Of a DNA stretch of 64,000 bases, positions 20,527 through 30,027 are shown in pieces (within the stretch, counting starts at the first letter, position 1; each line of letters starts with the position of its first letter). A model generated the notes under the pieces. That model worked only from the letters and a program-made list of their open reading frames with translations. It was not told the origin of the DNA and searched no databases. The position numbers were made by a program, and so were the translations under genes. This stretch comes from Myxococcales bacterium (GTDB taxonomy: Bacteria; Myxococcota_A; Polyangia; Polyangiales; Polyangiaceae). Where the stretch lies: positions 24,280 through 88,279 of the forward strand of contig JAEUKE010000085.1 in the NCBI GenBank assembly GCA_016794345.1. The letters are read 5' to 3'.

Positions 20527-21306
20527 GTGCGTGCGCTGTCCCTTCCCGGCTGCGGCTGCCGGGGTGCGTTCCAGTTCGCCGTGCTGGCGCGGCTCGCAGC
20601 GGCGGGCGAGCGCTTCGATCTCGTCGGGGGCGCCTCGAGCGGCTCGCTCGCGGGCGCCGCTTACGTCGCGGGCAAGAGCCTCGATGGGCCGGCCATCTAC
20701 CGGACGCTCGCGAGCACGCAGGTCGCGTCGCCCCGCTGGCTCGCTTCGGAGAAGAGCCCGTTCGGGATGAGCCGCATCGTCCTCGAGTCGCTCGCGCGAC
20801 ACATCCCCGAGCGGGACATCACGAGCGGCGAGGCCGAGCTCCTCGTGTCGACGACGCGGCTCGTCGCGTTCCTCGGATCGCTCGCGTCCCGGAGAGCGGC
20901 CGGGAACCGCGGCGCAGCCGTCATCCACTCGAGCCGCGAGCGCGCCTCGTTCCACGACGTCCTCCTCGCGAGCTGCACCTTCCCGCCGTTCTACGCGCGG
21001 CTGCCGCGCATCGACGGGGAGATCCACGTGGACGGCGGCGCCACCGACAACACGCTCATCGAGGCGCTCGTGGCGCGCGGCGCGACCCACATCACCGTCA
21101 TCACACCGCACGCAGCGGGCACGGTCTACCGCGGCCTCTTCCAGCGCGTCGGCGCGCCGGCGGTGCCGGCGCACGTCGAGCTGCGTGTGATTCGACCGGC
21201 ACGACCGCTGCGCCTGCGGAGCTTCGACTTCGACCCGGTCCGTCTGGAAGAGGCGCTCGGCACACCCCACGTCGCGACGGTCTCGCGCCCGCGCTCCGCG
21301 GATTGA
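20527..21306 (+). CDS. Patatin-like phospholipase
   Basis: A 259-residue patatin-family serine hydrolase. LPGCGCRGAFQFAVL (residues 5-19) holds the oxyanion-type Gly-rich loop, GASSGSLAG contains the nucleophile motif GxSxG, and VDGG near residue 164 supplies the catalytic Asp of the Ser-Asp dyad. It is a compact version of the family and lacks a signal peptide or TM helix. GTG start. It follows the AraC regulator on the same strand. Likely a lipid acyl hydrolase; the substrate is unknown. Confidence 0.88.
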   Translation: MRALSLPGCGCRGAFQFAVLARLAAAGERFDLVGGASSGSLAGAAYVAGKSLDGPAIYRTLASTQVASPRWLASEKSPFGMSRIVLESLARHIPERDITSGEAELLVSTTRLVAFLGSLASRRAAGNRGAAVIHSSRERASFHDVLLASCTFPPFYARLPRIDGEIHVDGGATDNTLIEALVARGATHITVITPHAAGTVYRGLFQRVGAPAVPAHVELRVIRPARPLRLRSFDFDPVRLEEALGTPHVATVSRPRSAD

Positions 21307-21428
21307 CCTGACCGCTTTTGCGCGCCGCTCTGGAGGTGAGGCGTCTTCGCGCTCCCGCTCGACAGCGCTTGGCCCGGGCACCTAGGATGAGGACGCTCGC
21401 CCGATTTCGTCCGCGAGCAGGTTCCGAC

Positions 21429-24017
21429 ATGCGAGTCCTCGCCGTCATCCATGGTGATCTCTGGCGCTCACGGCTGGCCGACGCCGCGCAAGGCCTCGCA
21501 GACGTCTGCTTCGTGCCGGAGAGGCGAGCGGTGGGCGAGGCGCTCGCGCGCTTCCAGGCGGACGTCGTGGTCCTCGAGGGCACGGGGCCCGCGATCGACT
21601 TCGGTCCGCTCGGGGACGACCCGCCGGAGGTGCTCGTCTTGCTCGAGCACGCGTCGGGCATCGAGGAAGCGCTCGATGCGGGCGCCACCGATTGTGAGGT
21701 GGACGCGGACGCCCCACGGCTCCGCTTGCGCCTGAAGATCCTGGCCGAGCGCCGCGCCCGGCTGGCCTCCGTGCGCGCCGAGGCCGGAGCGCTGCGCATG
21801 ATGACAAACGCCACCTCCGGGTGGCGATACTGGGAGTTCGACATCCAGAAGCAGCGGCTGAACCACGCGCTGCCCTCGGGCCCTACCGAACGTGGCTTCG
21901 CCAGCGAGGAGCTGCGAGCGCGAGGGTGGGACAACCTGCACACCGCGGGCTCGCGCTCGCTCGTCAGACGCGCCATCCGCGCTCAGCTCGAAGAGCACAG
22001 GGAGAAGGGGACGCGCTCGCCGTGCCAGCTGCGGCTCGAGATGGAGAACGCAGACGAGACGCTCGGGCACCGCCTCGTCACCGCCTGGCTCGGGCTCGAT
22101 CGGAGCGGCGAGCCGACGCTCTGGCGCGGCGTGACCTACGACATCACCGACGCGGTCCGCGCCGCGACCTCCCTCGCGACGATCCAGGCCTCGTTCGACG
22201 CGCTGGTCGGCGTTCTCCCCCTCCCCGTCTTCACGGTCGACGCCCGAGGCGACGTCCTGAGCTGGAACGAGGCCGCGGCGAAGACGTTCGGGTTCACGGC
22301 CGAGGAGGTGAACGGCAACCCGCTGCCCTTGATCGAGCTCGGGGCGAAGGCGGGCCTGCTCCAGCCGGGTGTGTCGGGCGCGCTCGACCGCACCGTCGAT
22401 CCGGGGCGCGAGACGGTCGTGCTCGGCAAGGACGGAAAGCCGGTCGACGTCTGGATCTGGACGAGCCCCATCCGCGGGTCCGGCGGCGACAGCGAGTCGA
22501 CGGTGTTCCTCGTCGCCGACATCACCGCGAAGAAGCAAGCCGAGCTCGACTACAAGCAGCTCTTCGAGGCGGCACACGACGCGATCCTCGTGATCGACCC
22601 GGACGGAGAGGTCGTGCTCGACGTCAACAGCCGCGGCTGCGAGCTCTACGGCATGACGCGCGACGAGATGATCGGGCAATCGCTCGTCCCGCTGTCGCCG
22701 GACCCCGAGCGCGGCGCGCGCATGGTCGCCCAGACGCTCGCGAGCGGGTCGCTCGTCCGCTTCGAGACGGTGCAGAACAAGAGAGATGGAACGCCGATGC
22801 ACCTCGACGTGAACGCCTCCTGCGTCGAATACCGCGGTCGCCGGGCGATCCTCAGCATCAACCGAGACGTCACCGACCGAAAGACCCAGGAGGAGGCGCT
22901 GAGGCGGCGCGACCTCGCGCTCGCCGAAGCGACCCGGCTCGACGCGGTCGGTCGCCTCGCCGGCGGCGTCGCACACGACTTCAACAACTTGCTGATGGTG
23001 ATCGAAGGTGGCGTGGAGGCCCTCGCGAGCAGCCTGAGCGACGAGCTGCGTTCGAGCGAAGACCTGACCGATCTCGAGGAGGCAGTGGGCCGCGCGAAGG
23101 CGCTCGTGACCCAGCTGCTCACGTTCGCCAACCGAGCCAGGACGGAGCCCCGGACCTTGAACCTCGCGGAGGTCGTGCGCCGGCTGAGCGGCATCCTCCG
23201 CCGGTTGGTGCGCGAGGACATCGCGATCCGCTTTCACCTCGACCCGACGGTGCCCGCGATCCTGGCCGACCCGTCCCAGCTCGAGCAGGTCGTCATCAAC
23301 CTCGTGGTCAACGCCCGCGACGCGATCGATGCCGTCGGCACCATCGATCTCTCCGTCCGGCCTTCGGCCAGCCCGGGCTTCGTCGAGCTCTCCATTCGCG
23401 ACAGCGGACACGGGATGGACGAACAGACGCGCTCGCGGATGTTCGAGCCGTTCTTCACCACGAAGGCGCCGGGAAAGGGGACCGGGCTGGGCCTGGCGAC
23501 GGTGCACGGCATCGTGCGCGGGTTCGGCGGGGAGGTGAAGGTGACGAGCGCGCCGGGGCAAGGCACGGAGATCTGCATCGTCATCTCCGAGGCGGAGGGG
23601 CCGCCGTCGTCGCTCGAGGAGGCTCCATCGCAGCGCCTGAGCCGGCCGGGCGCGGAGTGCATTCTTCTCGTGGAGGACGAGCGCGCGGTGCGCCGGATCC
23701 TCTCGCGCCAGCTGCAGAAGCTCGGCTACCAAGTCCTCGAGTGCCAGGACGGCGTGGCTGCGCTCGAGCTGGCGCGCGACTACGGCGACCGCATCGACAT
23801 GCTCGTGACCGACGTCGTCATGCCGAGGATGGGCGGCGACGAGCTCGCCGCGCAGCTCCGCGCCGAGCGCCCGGACGTGAAGATCCTGTTCATGTCGGGA
23901 CACATGGAGGGCGCTCAGCTCGAGTCGATCTCGAGCCGCGGCCTGGGCCCCATCCTGGCCAAGCCGTTCGGGCTCGCGCAGCTCACGGAGACCGTGCGGC
24001 GTTTGCTCGAGAGCTGA
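21429..24017 (+). CDS. Hybrid PAS histidine kinase with C-terminal receiver
   Basis: An 862-residue soluble hybrid sensor kinase. An N-terminal receiver-like domain (about 1-110, MRVLAVIHGDLWRSRL) appears to lack a normal phosphoacceptor motif. Three PAS-like regions follow (about 120-240, 250-365 and 375-495). The dimerisation/phosphoacceptor helix is VAHDFNNLLMVI with His516, the ATPase domain includes DSGHGMDEQ and FFTTKAPGKGTGLGLAT, and a C-terminal receiver carries LVTDVVMPRMGG with Asp795. There is no TM segment, so it senses a cytoplasmic signal. No response regulator gene is adjacent, making it an orphan. ATG at 21429 chosen over Arg-rich upstream sequence. Confidence 0.93.
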   Translation: MRVLAVIHGDLWRSRLADAAQGLADVCFVPERRAVGEALARFQADVVVLEGTGPAIDFGPLGDDPPEVLVLLEHASGIEEALDAGATDCEVDADAPRLRLRLKILAERRARLASVRAEAGALRMMTNATSGWRYWEFDIQKQRLNHALPSGPTERGFASEELRARGWDNLHTAGSRSLVRRAIRAQLEEHREKGTRSPCQLRLEMENADETLGHRLVTAWLGLDRSGEPTLWRGVTYDITDAVRAATSLATIQASFDALVGVLPLPVFTVDARGDVLSWNEAAAKTFGFTAEEVNGNPLPLIELGAKAGLLQPGVSGALDRTVDPGRETVVLGKDGKPVDVWIWTSPIRGSGGDSESTVFLVADITAKKQAELDYKQLFEAAHDAILVIDPDGEVVLDVNSRGCELYGMTRDEMIGQSLVPLSPDPERGARMVAQTLASGSLVRFETVQNKRDGTPMHLDVNASCVEYRGRRAILSINRDVTDRKTQEEALRRRDLALAEATRLDAVGRLAGGVAHDFNNLLMVIEGGVEALASSLSDELRSSEDLTDLEEAVGRAKALVTQLLTFANRARTEPRTLNLAEVVRRLSGILRRLVREDIAIRFHLDPTVPAILADPSQLEQVVINLVVNARDAIDAVGTIDLSVRPSASPGFVELSIRDSGHGMDEQTRSRMFEPFFTTKAPGKGTGLGLATVHGIVRGFGGEVKVTSAPGQGTEICIVISEAEGPPSSLEEAPSQRLSRPGAECILLVEDERAVRRILSRQLQKLGYQVLECQDGVAALELARDYGDRIDMLVTDVVMPRMGGDELAAQLRAERPDVKILFMSGHMEGAQLESISSRGLGPILAKPFGLAQLTETVRRLLES

Positions 24018-24030
24018 CAGGCGCGCTGCT

Positions 24031-24936
24031 TCAGGCCCTCACGCCTCGCAGGCGCCGGCCCTGCGCGACGAGCTCCTCCTTCAGCGTCGTCGCCGCGCGG
24101 GTCTTGTGCATGTCGGCGCGGTAGACGAGGAAGATGCGGTCCTCGAAACACGGCAGATGGGGGTGGACACGGACCAGCCTGCCCGGGTGTCCGTACGCGG
24201 CGACCCGCCGCGGCAAGAGCGCCACGCCCACGCCGGCGAGCGCGATCGACTTCACGAGCTCGAAGTCGCCGCAGGAGATCACGCGCTTGGGCGTGCAGCC
24301 GAGCGCGTCGAGCCGGCCGAGCAGCTCTCGGCTCTCCGCGACGCGCGCCGCGTGCACGAGCGGTCCCTCGGCGATGAGGGCAAGCGCCGCGTCGAGGTCA
24401 CGCGTGGCTACGGTCTGCTTCTCGGCGAAGAAGTCGACCGCGTCCTCGAAGAGCTCCACCAGCACGAGGTCCGGGTGCGGCTTCGGGTTCACGACGATGC
24501 CGAAGTCGACCGTGCGCTCGACCGTCGCGTCCGCCACCGACGCGGACGGGGCGTTGTAGACCGTCACGTCGATCCCGGGGTGGGCGGAGAAGAGCCGGCG
24601 CAAGAAGTCGGGCAGGAAGTACGCCGCGAGCGACTCGTGACTGCCGATCACGAACCGCCCCTTCTCCTCGTCCTCGAGCCCGAGCACGCGGCGCTCCGCG
24701 CGGCCCACGATCTCGAAGAGCGCGGCGGCGTCGTGGGCGAGCGCGCGTCCCGTCACGGTGAGCTTCACGCCGGTGCGGTCGCGCAGCAGCAGCGTGGTGC
24801 CGAAGTGCCGCTCGAGCCTCTGCATCGCCGCGGTGAGCGAGGGCTGGGTGATCGCGAGCGCGCGTGCCGCGGCCGACAGGCTGCCCCGCTCCCGGACCTC
24901 GAGGAAGTAGCGGAGGTCGCTCAGCTCGAGACCCAT
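24031..24936 (-). CDS. LysR-family transcriptional regulator
   Basis: A 301-residue LysR regulator. The winged HTH lies at the N terminus (LSDLRYFLEVRERGSLSAAA, then ITQPSLTAAMQRLE), followed by a type-2 periplasmic-binding-like effector domain from about residue 90 (GRFVIGSHESLAAYFLP). It is convergent with the hybrid kinase and divergent from the beta-propeller/cytochrome gene at 25052. A perfect 11-bp palindrome ATACCAGGTAT starts 12 bp upstream of its ATG, as expected for an autoregulatory LysR site. Effector and targets are unknown. Confidence 0.93.
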   Translation of the reverse strand: MGLELSDLRYFLEVRERGSLSAAARALAITQPSLTAAMQRLERHFGTTLLLRDRTGVKLTVTGRALAHDAAALFEIVGRAERRVLGLEDEEKGRFVIGSHESLAAYFLPDFLRRLFSAHPGIDVTVYNAPSASVADATVERTVDFGIVVNPKPHPDLVLVELFEDAVDFFAEKQTVATRDLDAALALIAEGPLVHAARVAESRELLGRLDALGCTPKRVISCGDFELVKSIALAGVGVALLPRRVAAYGHPGRLVRVHPHLPCFEDRIFLVYRADMHKTRAATTLKEELVAQGRRLRGVRA

Positions 24937-24947
24937 AGCTAGTGCCT

Positions 24948-24958
24948 ATACCAGGTAT
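24948..24958. promoter_or_regulatory. Putative LysR operator in divergent promoter
   Basis: Perfect palindrome ATACC-A-GGTAT between the LysR gene and the cytochrome gene. A related half, CCAAGGTATTCC, follows at 24995-25006, about 45 bp away, as in the tandem sites of LysR promoters. Assignment by position only. Confidence 0.4.
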
Positions 24959-25040
24959 TGGCGAGGCCTCACTTTATCTATTGCTTCGCGGTGGCCAAGG
25001 TATTCCGACGGCGCGTGTTTGCGCCCGAATTTCTTGAAAA

Positions 25041-25046
25041 AGGGAG
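25041..25046 (+). promoter_or_regulatory. Ribosome binding site that decides the 25052 start
   Basis: AGGGAG with 5 bases to ATG 25052. It selects MRNLREQGRV over the in-frame start 33 bp upstream and places the lipoprotein signal near the N terminus. Confidence 0.7.
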
Positions 25047-25051
25047 ACAAG

Positions 25052-27796
25052 ATGCGAAACCTTCGAGAGCAGGGGAGGGTGACCTACACCCTGCGCTGGA
25101 CAGGACTTGGCTTGGCCATCGGAGCCGCCGCGGCCATCGGGGCTTGTGGCGATGACGCGGGCACGGGCGGGGGTGACACGACGAGCTCCTCCCAGACCGG
25201 CGGCCAGACGACGACCTCGTCGACGGGTGGGACCGGCGCGACAGGAGGCGGCGGAAGCGGCGGCTCCGGCGGCTCCGGCGGCGGGCCGGGCTACAGCTGC
25301 GGGACCACGGCGATCGGCGCGACACGCGGGAGCGCCGTCGCGCTCTCGCCAGACGACAGGGCGATCGTCGCGACGAATCGAGACGTGGGGAGCGTCTCCA
25401 TCCTCCACGCCGACTACACCGACGGCCTACCGGACATGCAGAAGGTCGTCGAGCTCGACCTCGGAGCGGAGAGCGAGCCCTGGCAAGCCGTTGTCGACGG
25501 CTGCAGCGACCGCGCGTACGTGGTGCTCCGCAACGAGCAGCGGGTCGTGGCGATCGACGACGTCGGCACCGATCCCGTGCTCGGGCCGTCGGTCGCCGTG
25601 GGCTCGGAGCCCACGGCCGTCGCGCTCTCGCCGAACAACACACGCCTCTACGTGGCGAACTGGGTCGACGGCACCGTCACGGTGATCGACCCGAGCGACA
25701 TGTCGGTCGCCGGCACCATCGATCTCAACGCGACGCTCGCGGCGACCGGCCTGCTCGGTGACGTGGATCCTCGCCCCGCGCTCGCGCACCCGCGCGCCAT
25801 CGCCGTGACGAACGACGGTGACACCGACGACACCGACGAGACGATCGTGGTCACCGAGTGGTTCGCCCAGCGCACCGGGCCGGAGGGGACGAACGGCGCC
25901 GACGCGGACACCTCGAAGAAGGGCCTCGTCTACGCCTTCGGCTACGACGACACCTCGGCCGAGGCCATCGATCTGCCGCCGGTCGCGGACACGGGCTTCG
26001 TGGATCACAACGGCAACCCGACCGGTTGTTTCCCCAACCAGGTGGCCAGCGTCACGATCAAAGACGGGTTCGCCTACGTCACGTCGACGTGCGCCTCGCC
26101 CAAGGGACCGCTCGGCGTCTTCCAGCCCGCGAGCTGCACGACCAACGCGCAGTGCGGCGCGGTGGGCGGCACCTGCAACACGGCGGCGGGCACGTGCAAC
26201 CCCAACACGACCGACGTGAAGACCACGACCCACCCGGCCCTCACGATCGTCGAGCTGACCACGAAGTCGGCGACGACACACGTCCTCGACGCCCGCTTCG
26301 ACGCGCCGGCGGTCGACTCGGCGCGGATGCCGCACCTGCCGACCGACCTCTCCTTCTTCAACGACTTCGCCTACGTCTCCGCCCAGGGCAGCGACGCCGT
26401 CTTCCGGCTGGAGATCGACGGCGATCAGATCGTGAGCGTCGGCTCGCAGGTGAACGACTTCATCAACCTGCGCCGCGACGCGACCGACACCGTGATCAAG
26501 AGCCCCATCGGCATCGCGACCACCCACGGCAGCGACGCCTTCGGCTTCGCCCTCGCCGACGGGACACGCGAGGTCATCGCCCTCTCCTTCGCGAGCCAGG
26601 CCATCGCCTCGCCGGCAGCCGGCGAGCTCCGGATCACGTCCAGCGCCGACCTGCCCACCCCGGACAGCGAAGACGACCGTCGGTTGAAGGGCAAACGATT
26701 CTTCAACACGGGGCTGGGCCGGTGGTCGCTCGGCGGAGAGGCGTGGGGGTCCTGTGCGGCTTGCCACATCGACGGGCTCACCGACAACGTGACCTGGTAT
26801 TTCGCGCGCGGGCCGCGGCAGTCGACGAGCCTCGACGGCTCGTTTGCGAGCGATGACCCCGCCGACCAGCGCATCTTCAACTGGACGGCCATCTTCGACG
26901 AGGTCGCGGACTTCGAGCTCAACACGCGCGGCGTGTCGGGTGGGCTCGGCGCGATCGTCGACGCGAGCAACGCCCGCATCAACCTCCTCGCGGAGAGCCC
27001 CCCGCAGCAAGGTCTGCAGGGGTCGACCGAAGACGTCGCGGATCCGGCAGGCTCCTCCGCTCATCCACACTCGGTCCTCGAGGACTGGAACGACATCAAG
27101 CTCTACATCCAGTCGATCCGCTCGCCGCGGCGCCCGTCGAACCTCGCCCAGGCGGACGTCGACGCGGGGCGTGACCTCTTCACGACCGTCGCGCAGGGCA
27201 ACTGCGTCGGCTGCCACAGCGGCTCGAAGTGGACGATCTCGACGGTCTTCTACACGCCGGGCGACGGCCCGAACGCCGCCACGGGCAGCGGCCTGTCGCT
27301 CACGAGCTGGAACGTCGCCCTGAACGCGTTCCCGCAAGCGGTCATGCCTGTGTCGGCGACCGAGCTCGGCGCCGGCAACAGCCGCATGCGCTTCGGCGCT
27401 CCGCCTGGCGCGGAGCAGCTGCAGTGCATCCTCCGCCCGGTGGGCACGTTCGGCGTCGGCCCGGCCGCCGTCGGTGTCGCGGAGCTCCGCCAGGACATGA
27501 CCACGCCCGCCCAGGGCGCAGCCGACACAGGGCGCGGCTTCAACCCGCCGAGCTTGCTCGGGACGCAGATCGGCGCGCCGTTCTTCCACGCGGGCAACGC
27601 GCGCACCCTCGAGGAGCTGCTCGACGACACGCTGTTCGCAGGGCACCACCGCTCGGCGATCGCTTCGGTCTTTTCGCCGACCGACGACCAGAAGCGGCAG
27701 CTCGTCGCATTCCTCCTGTCGATCGACGAGGCCGAGCCGGCGGTGGCGGTCCCTGCCAAGGGCGCCACGGGCGGCGACCTCTGCTTCTTCCCCTGA
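25052..27796 (+). CDS. Lipoprotein with beta-propeller and c-type cytochrome motifs
   Basis: A 914-residue predicted lipoprotein (lipobox AIGAC near residue 32) with a Gly/Thr/Ser linker, then a YVTN-like beta-propeller (about 85-530: AVALSPDDRAIVATNRDVGS, AVALSPNNTRLYVANWVDGT). A Cys-rich insert (CTTNAQCG ... CNTAAGTC) sits near 360-385. The C-terminal part has two heme-binding motifs, CAACH (Cys568) and CVGCH (Cys718), in a setting like diheme peroxidase/MauG-type proteins. It is probably an outer-surface electron-transfer or oxidative-modification protein. The LysR gene is divergent and may regulate it; a strong hairpin follows. Confidence 0.82.
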   Translation: MRNLREQGRVTYTLRWTGLGLAIGAAAAIGACGDDAGTGGGDTTSSSQTGGQTTTSSTGGTGATGGGGSGGSGGSGGGPGYSCGTTAIGATRGSAVALSPDDRAIVATNRDVGSVSILHADYTDGLPDMQKVVELDLGAESEPWQAVVDGCSDRAYVVLRNEQRVVAIDDVGTDPVLGPSVAVGSEPTAVALSPNNTRLYVANWVDGTVTVIDPSDMSVAGTIDLNATLAATGLLGDVDPRPALAHPRAIAVTNDGDTDDTDETIVVTEWFAQRTGPEGTNGADADTSKKGLVYAFGYDDTSAEAIDLPPVADTGFVDHNGNPTGCFPNQVASVTIKDGFAYVTSTCASPKGPLGVFQPASCTTNAQCGAVGGTCNTAAGTCNPNTTDVKTTTHPALTIVELTTKSATTHVLDARFDAPAVDSARMPHLPTDLSFFNDFAYVSAQGSDAVFRLEIDGDQIVSVGSQVNDFINLRRDATDTVIKSPIGIATTHGSDAFGFALADGTREVIALSFASQAIASPAAGELRITSSADLPTPDSEDDRRLKGKRFFNTGLGRWSLGGEAWGSCAACHIDGLTDNVTWYFARGPRQSTSLDGSFASDDPADQRIFNWTAIFDEVADFELNTRGVSGGLGAIVDASNARINLLAESPPQQGLQGSTEDVADPAGSSAHPHSVLEDWNDIKLYIQSIRSPRRPSNLAQADVDAGRDLFTTVAQGNCVGCHSGSKWTISTVFYTPGDGPNAATGSGLSLTSWNVALNAFPQAVMPVSATELGAGNSRMRFGAPPGAEQLQCILRPVGTFGVGPAAVGVAELRQDMTTPAQGAADTGRGFNPPSLLGTQIGAPFFHAGNARTLEELLDDTLFAGHHRSAIASVFSPTDDQKRQLVAFLLSIDEAEPAVAVPAKGATGGDLCFFP

Positions 27797-28109
27797 CCGG
27801 CGTCGCGAGCCCCGAGCCCGTCCCCTCGGCGACGAGGGGGCGGGCTCGCCTTGCTGCTGTGAACCACGTGCCTGGGGCGGGATCCACCGCCCTGCTCCGT
27901 CCGCCCGCCGAGAATCCCCTTTCTCACGGGATCGGTGGTGGCTGGATGGTTTTCGTCGAGAGCGAGGGAGGTCGGTGGCGGGTCGCGCGGACCGTAACGA
28001 GCCGTACGCGAGCACGCCCGACGCCGAGATCCCGAAGCTATCGGCGAAAAACACCAGCCACCTAGCGCGCCGGGTCCATGAGCGGCTAGATTCCCCGGTC
28101 ACCGTGTCC
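27797..28109. other. Intergenic region before Ser/Thr kinase
   Basis: A 313-bp gap. Apart from the terminator hairpin at 27814-27847 I see no gene, RNA or clear operator. The reading frame of the downstream kinase is open through about 135 bp of it, but that stretch has no kinase similarity. No convincing promoter hexamers. Confidence 0.5.
27814..27847 (+). terminator. Hairpin after the cytochrome lipoprotein gene
   Basis: A 14-bp stem (GAGCCCGTCCCCTC / GAGGGGGCGGGCTC) with a single G-U pair and a 6-nt loop, starting 17 bp after the stop codon. No long T-tract. Confidence 0.7.
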
Positions 28110-29405
<1,296 letters not shown>

Positions 29406-29411
29406 GCCCCG

Positions 29412-29417
29412 AAGGAG
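29412..29417 (+). promoter_or_regulatory. Ribosome binding site of the DUF1232 gene
   Basis: AAGGAG with 8 bases to ATG 29426. It confirms a separate gene here rather than a long fused frame continuing from upstream. Confidence 0.7.
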
Positions 29418-29425
29418 CTTCTCTC

Positions 29426-29959
29426 ATGACCGATCTCCAGACCCGCTGCCTCGACGCGTTCCCCGAGTGGCTGCGCGGCTTGCCCACGGACGCGACCGAG
29501 CTCGCCAAGCTCCTCGGCGACGACGGCATCCCGGCGCCCGCCCGGCAACACGCCGCCTCCGCGCTCAACTACCTCTTCAAGTCGCTCGACCTGATCCCGG
29601 ACGGCATCGAGGACCTCGGGTTCCTCGACGACGCCTTCGTCCTGCGAGTGGCGGCGAAGCTCGCGAAGGACAAGGGCGCGTCGAGCCCCGTGCTCGATCG
29701 CCTGGCCGGCGACGTCGCCGTGCTCGAGGAGCTCCTCACGAAGGACTACGCGCGCCTGGTGGCGTACGTCGAGGGCCTCGTGCACGGCGCGGCCCGCGGG
29801 CGCACCGCCGAAGAGATCGTGCACAACCCCGACGTGCGCGGCGCGTTCGTGACCGAGCTCGACGCCTGGGCGCAGAGCTACGAGGCCCCCTCCTTCTCGC
29901 GCGACGAGAAGAACCTCGTGAAGCTCACCTCGTTCCTGTCGGCGAAGCTCCCGGGCTGA
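29426..29959 (+). CDS. DUF1232 (YkvA-like) protein
   Basis: A 177-residue protein with the DUF1232 signature: AASALNYLFKSLDLIPDGIEDLGFLDD, where the DLIPD and DDAFVL elements are typical. The family often contains a short membrane-associated helix pair; function is unknown. A good RBS (AAGGAG) precedes ATG 29426. It follows the Ser/Thr kinase gene by 20 bp, so co-expression is likely, and it converges with another kinase gene across a strong hairpin. Confidence 0.8.
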   Translation: MTDLQTRCLDAFPEWLRGLPTDATELAKLLGDDGIPAPARQHAASALNYLFKSLDLIPDGIEDLGFLDDAFVLRVAAKLAKDKGASSPVLDRLAGDVAVLEELLTKDYARLVAYVEGLVHGAARGRTAEEIVHNPDVRGAFVTELDAWAQSYEAPSFSRDEKNLVKLTSFLSAKLPG

Positions 29960-29983
29960 TCGACAGCCGCGGCGGGTCGTCGC

Positions 29984-30021
29984 GGTCCATTCGTGCGCTC
30001 CAACGAGCGCACGAATGAACC
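29984..30021. terminator. Bidirectional hairpin between converging genes
   Basis: Perfect 13-bp stem CATTCGTGCGCTC / GAGCGCACGAATG with a 4-nt loop CAAC, extended by GGT/ACC after one mismatch. It lies exactly between the DUF1232 gene and the converging kinase gene. Confidence 0.8.
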
Positions 30022-30027
30022 GACGGC

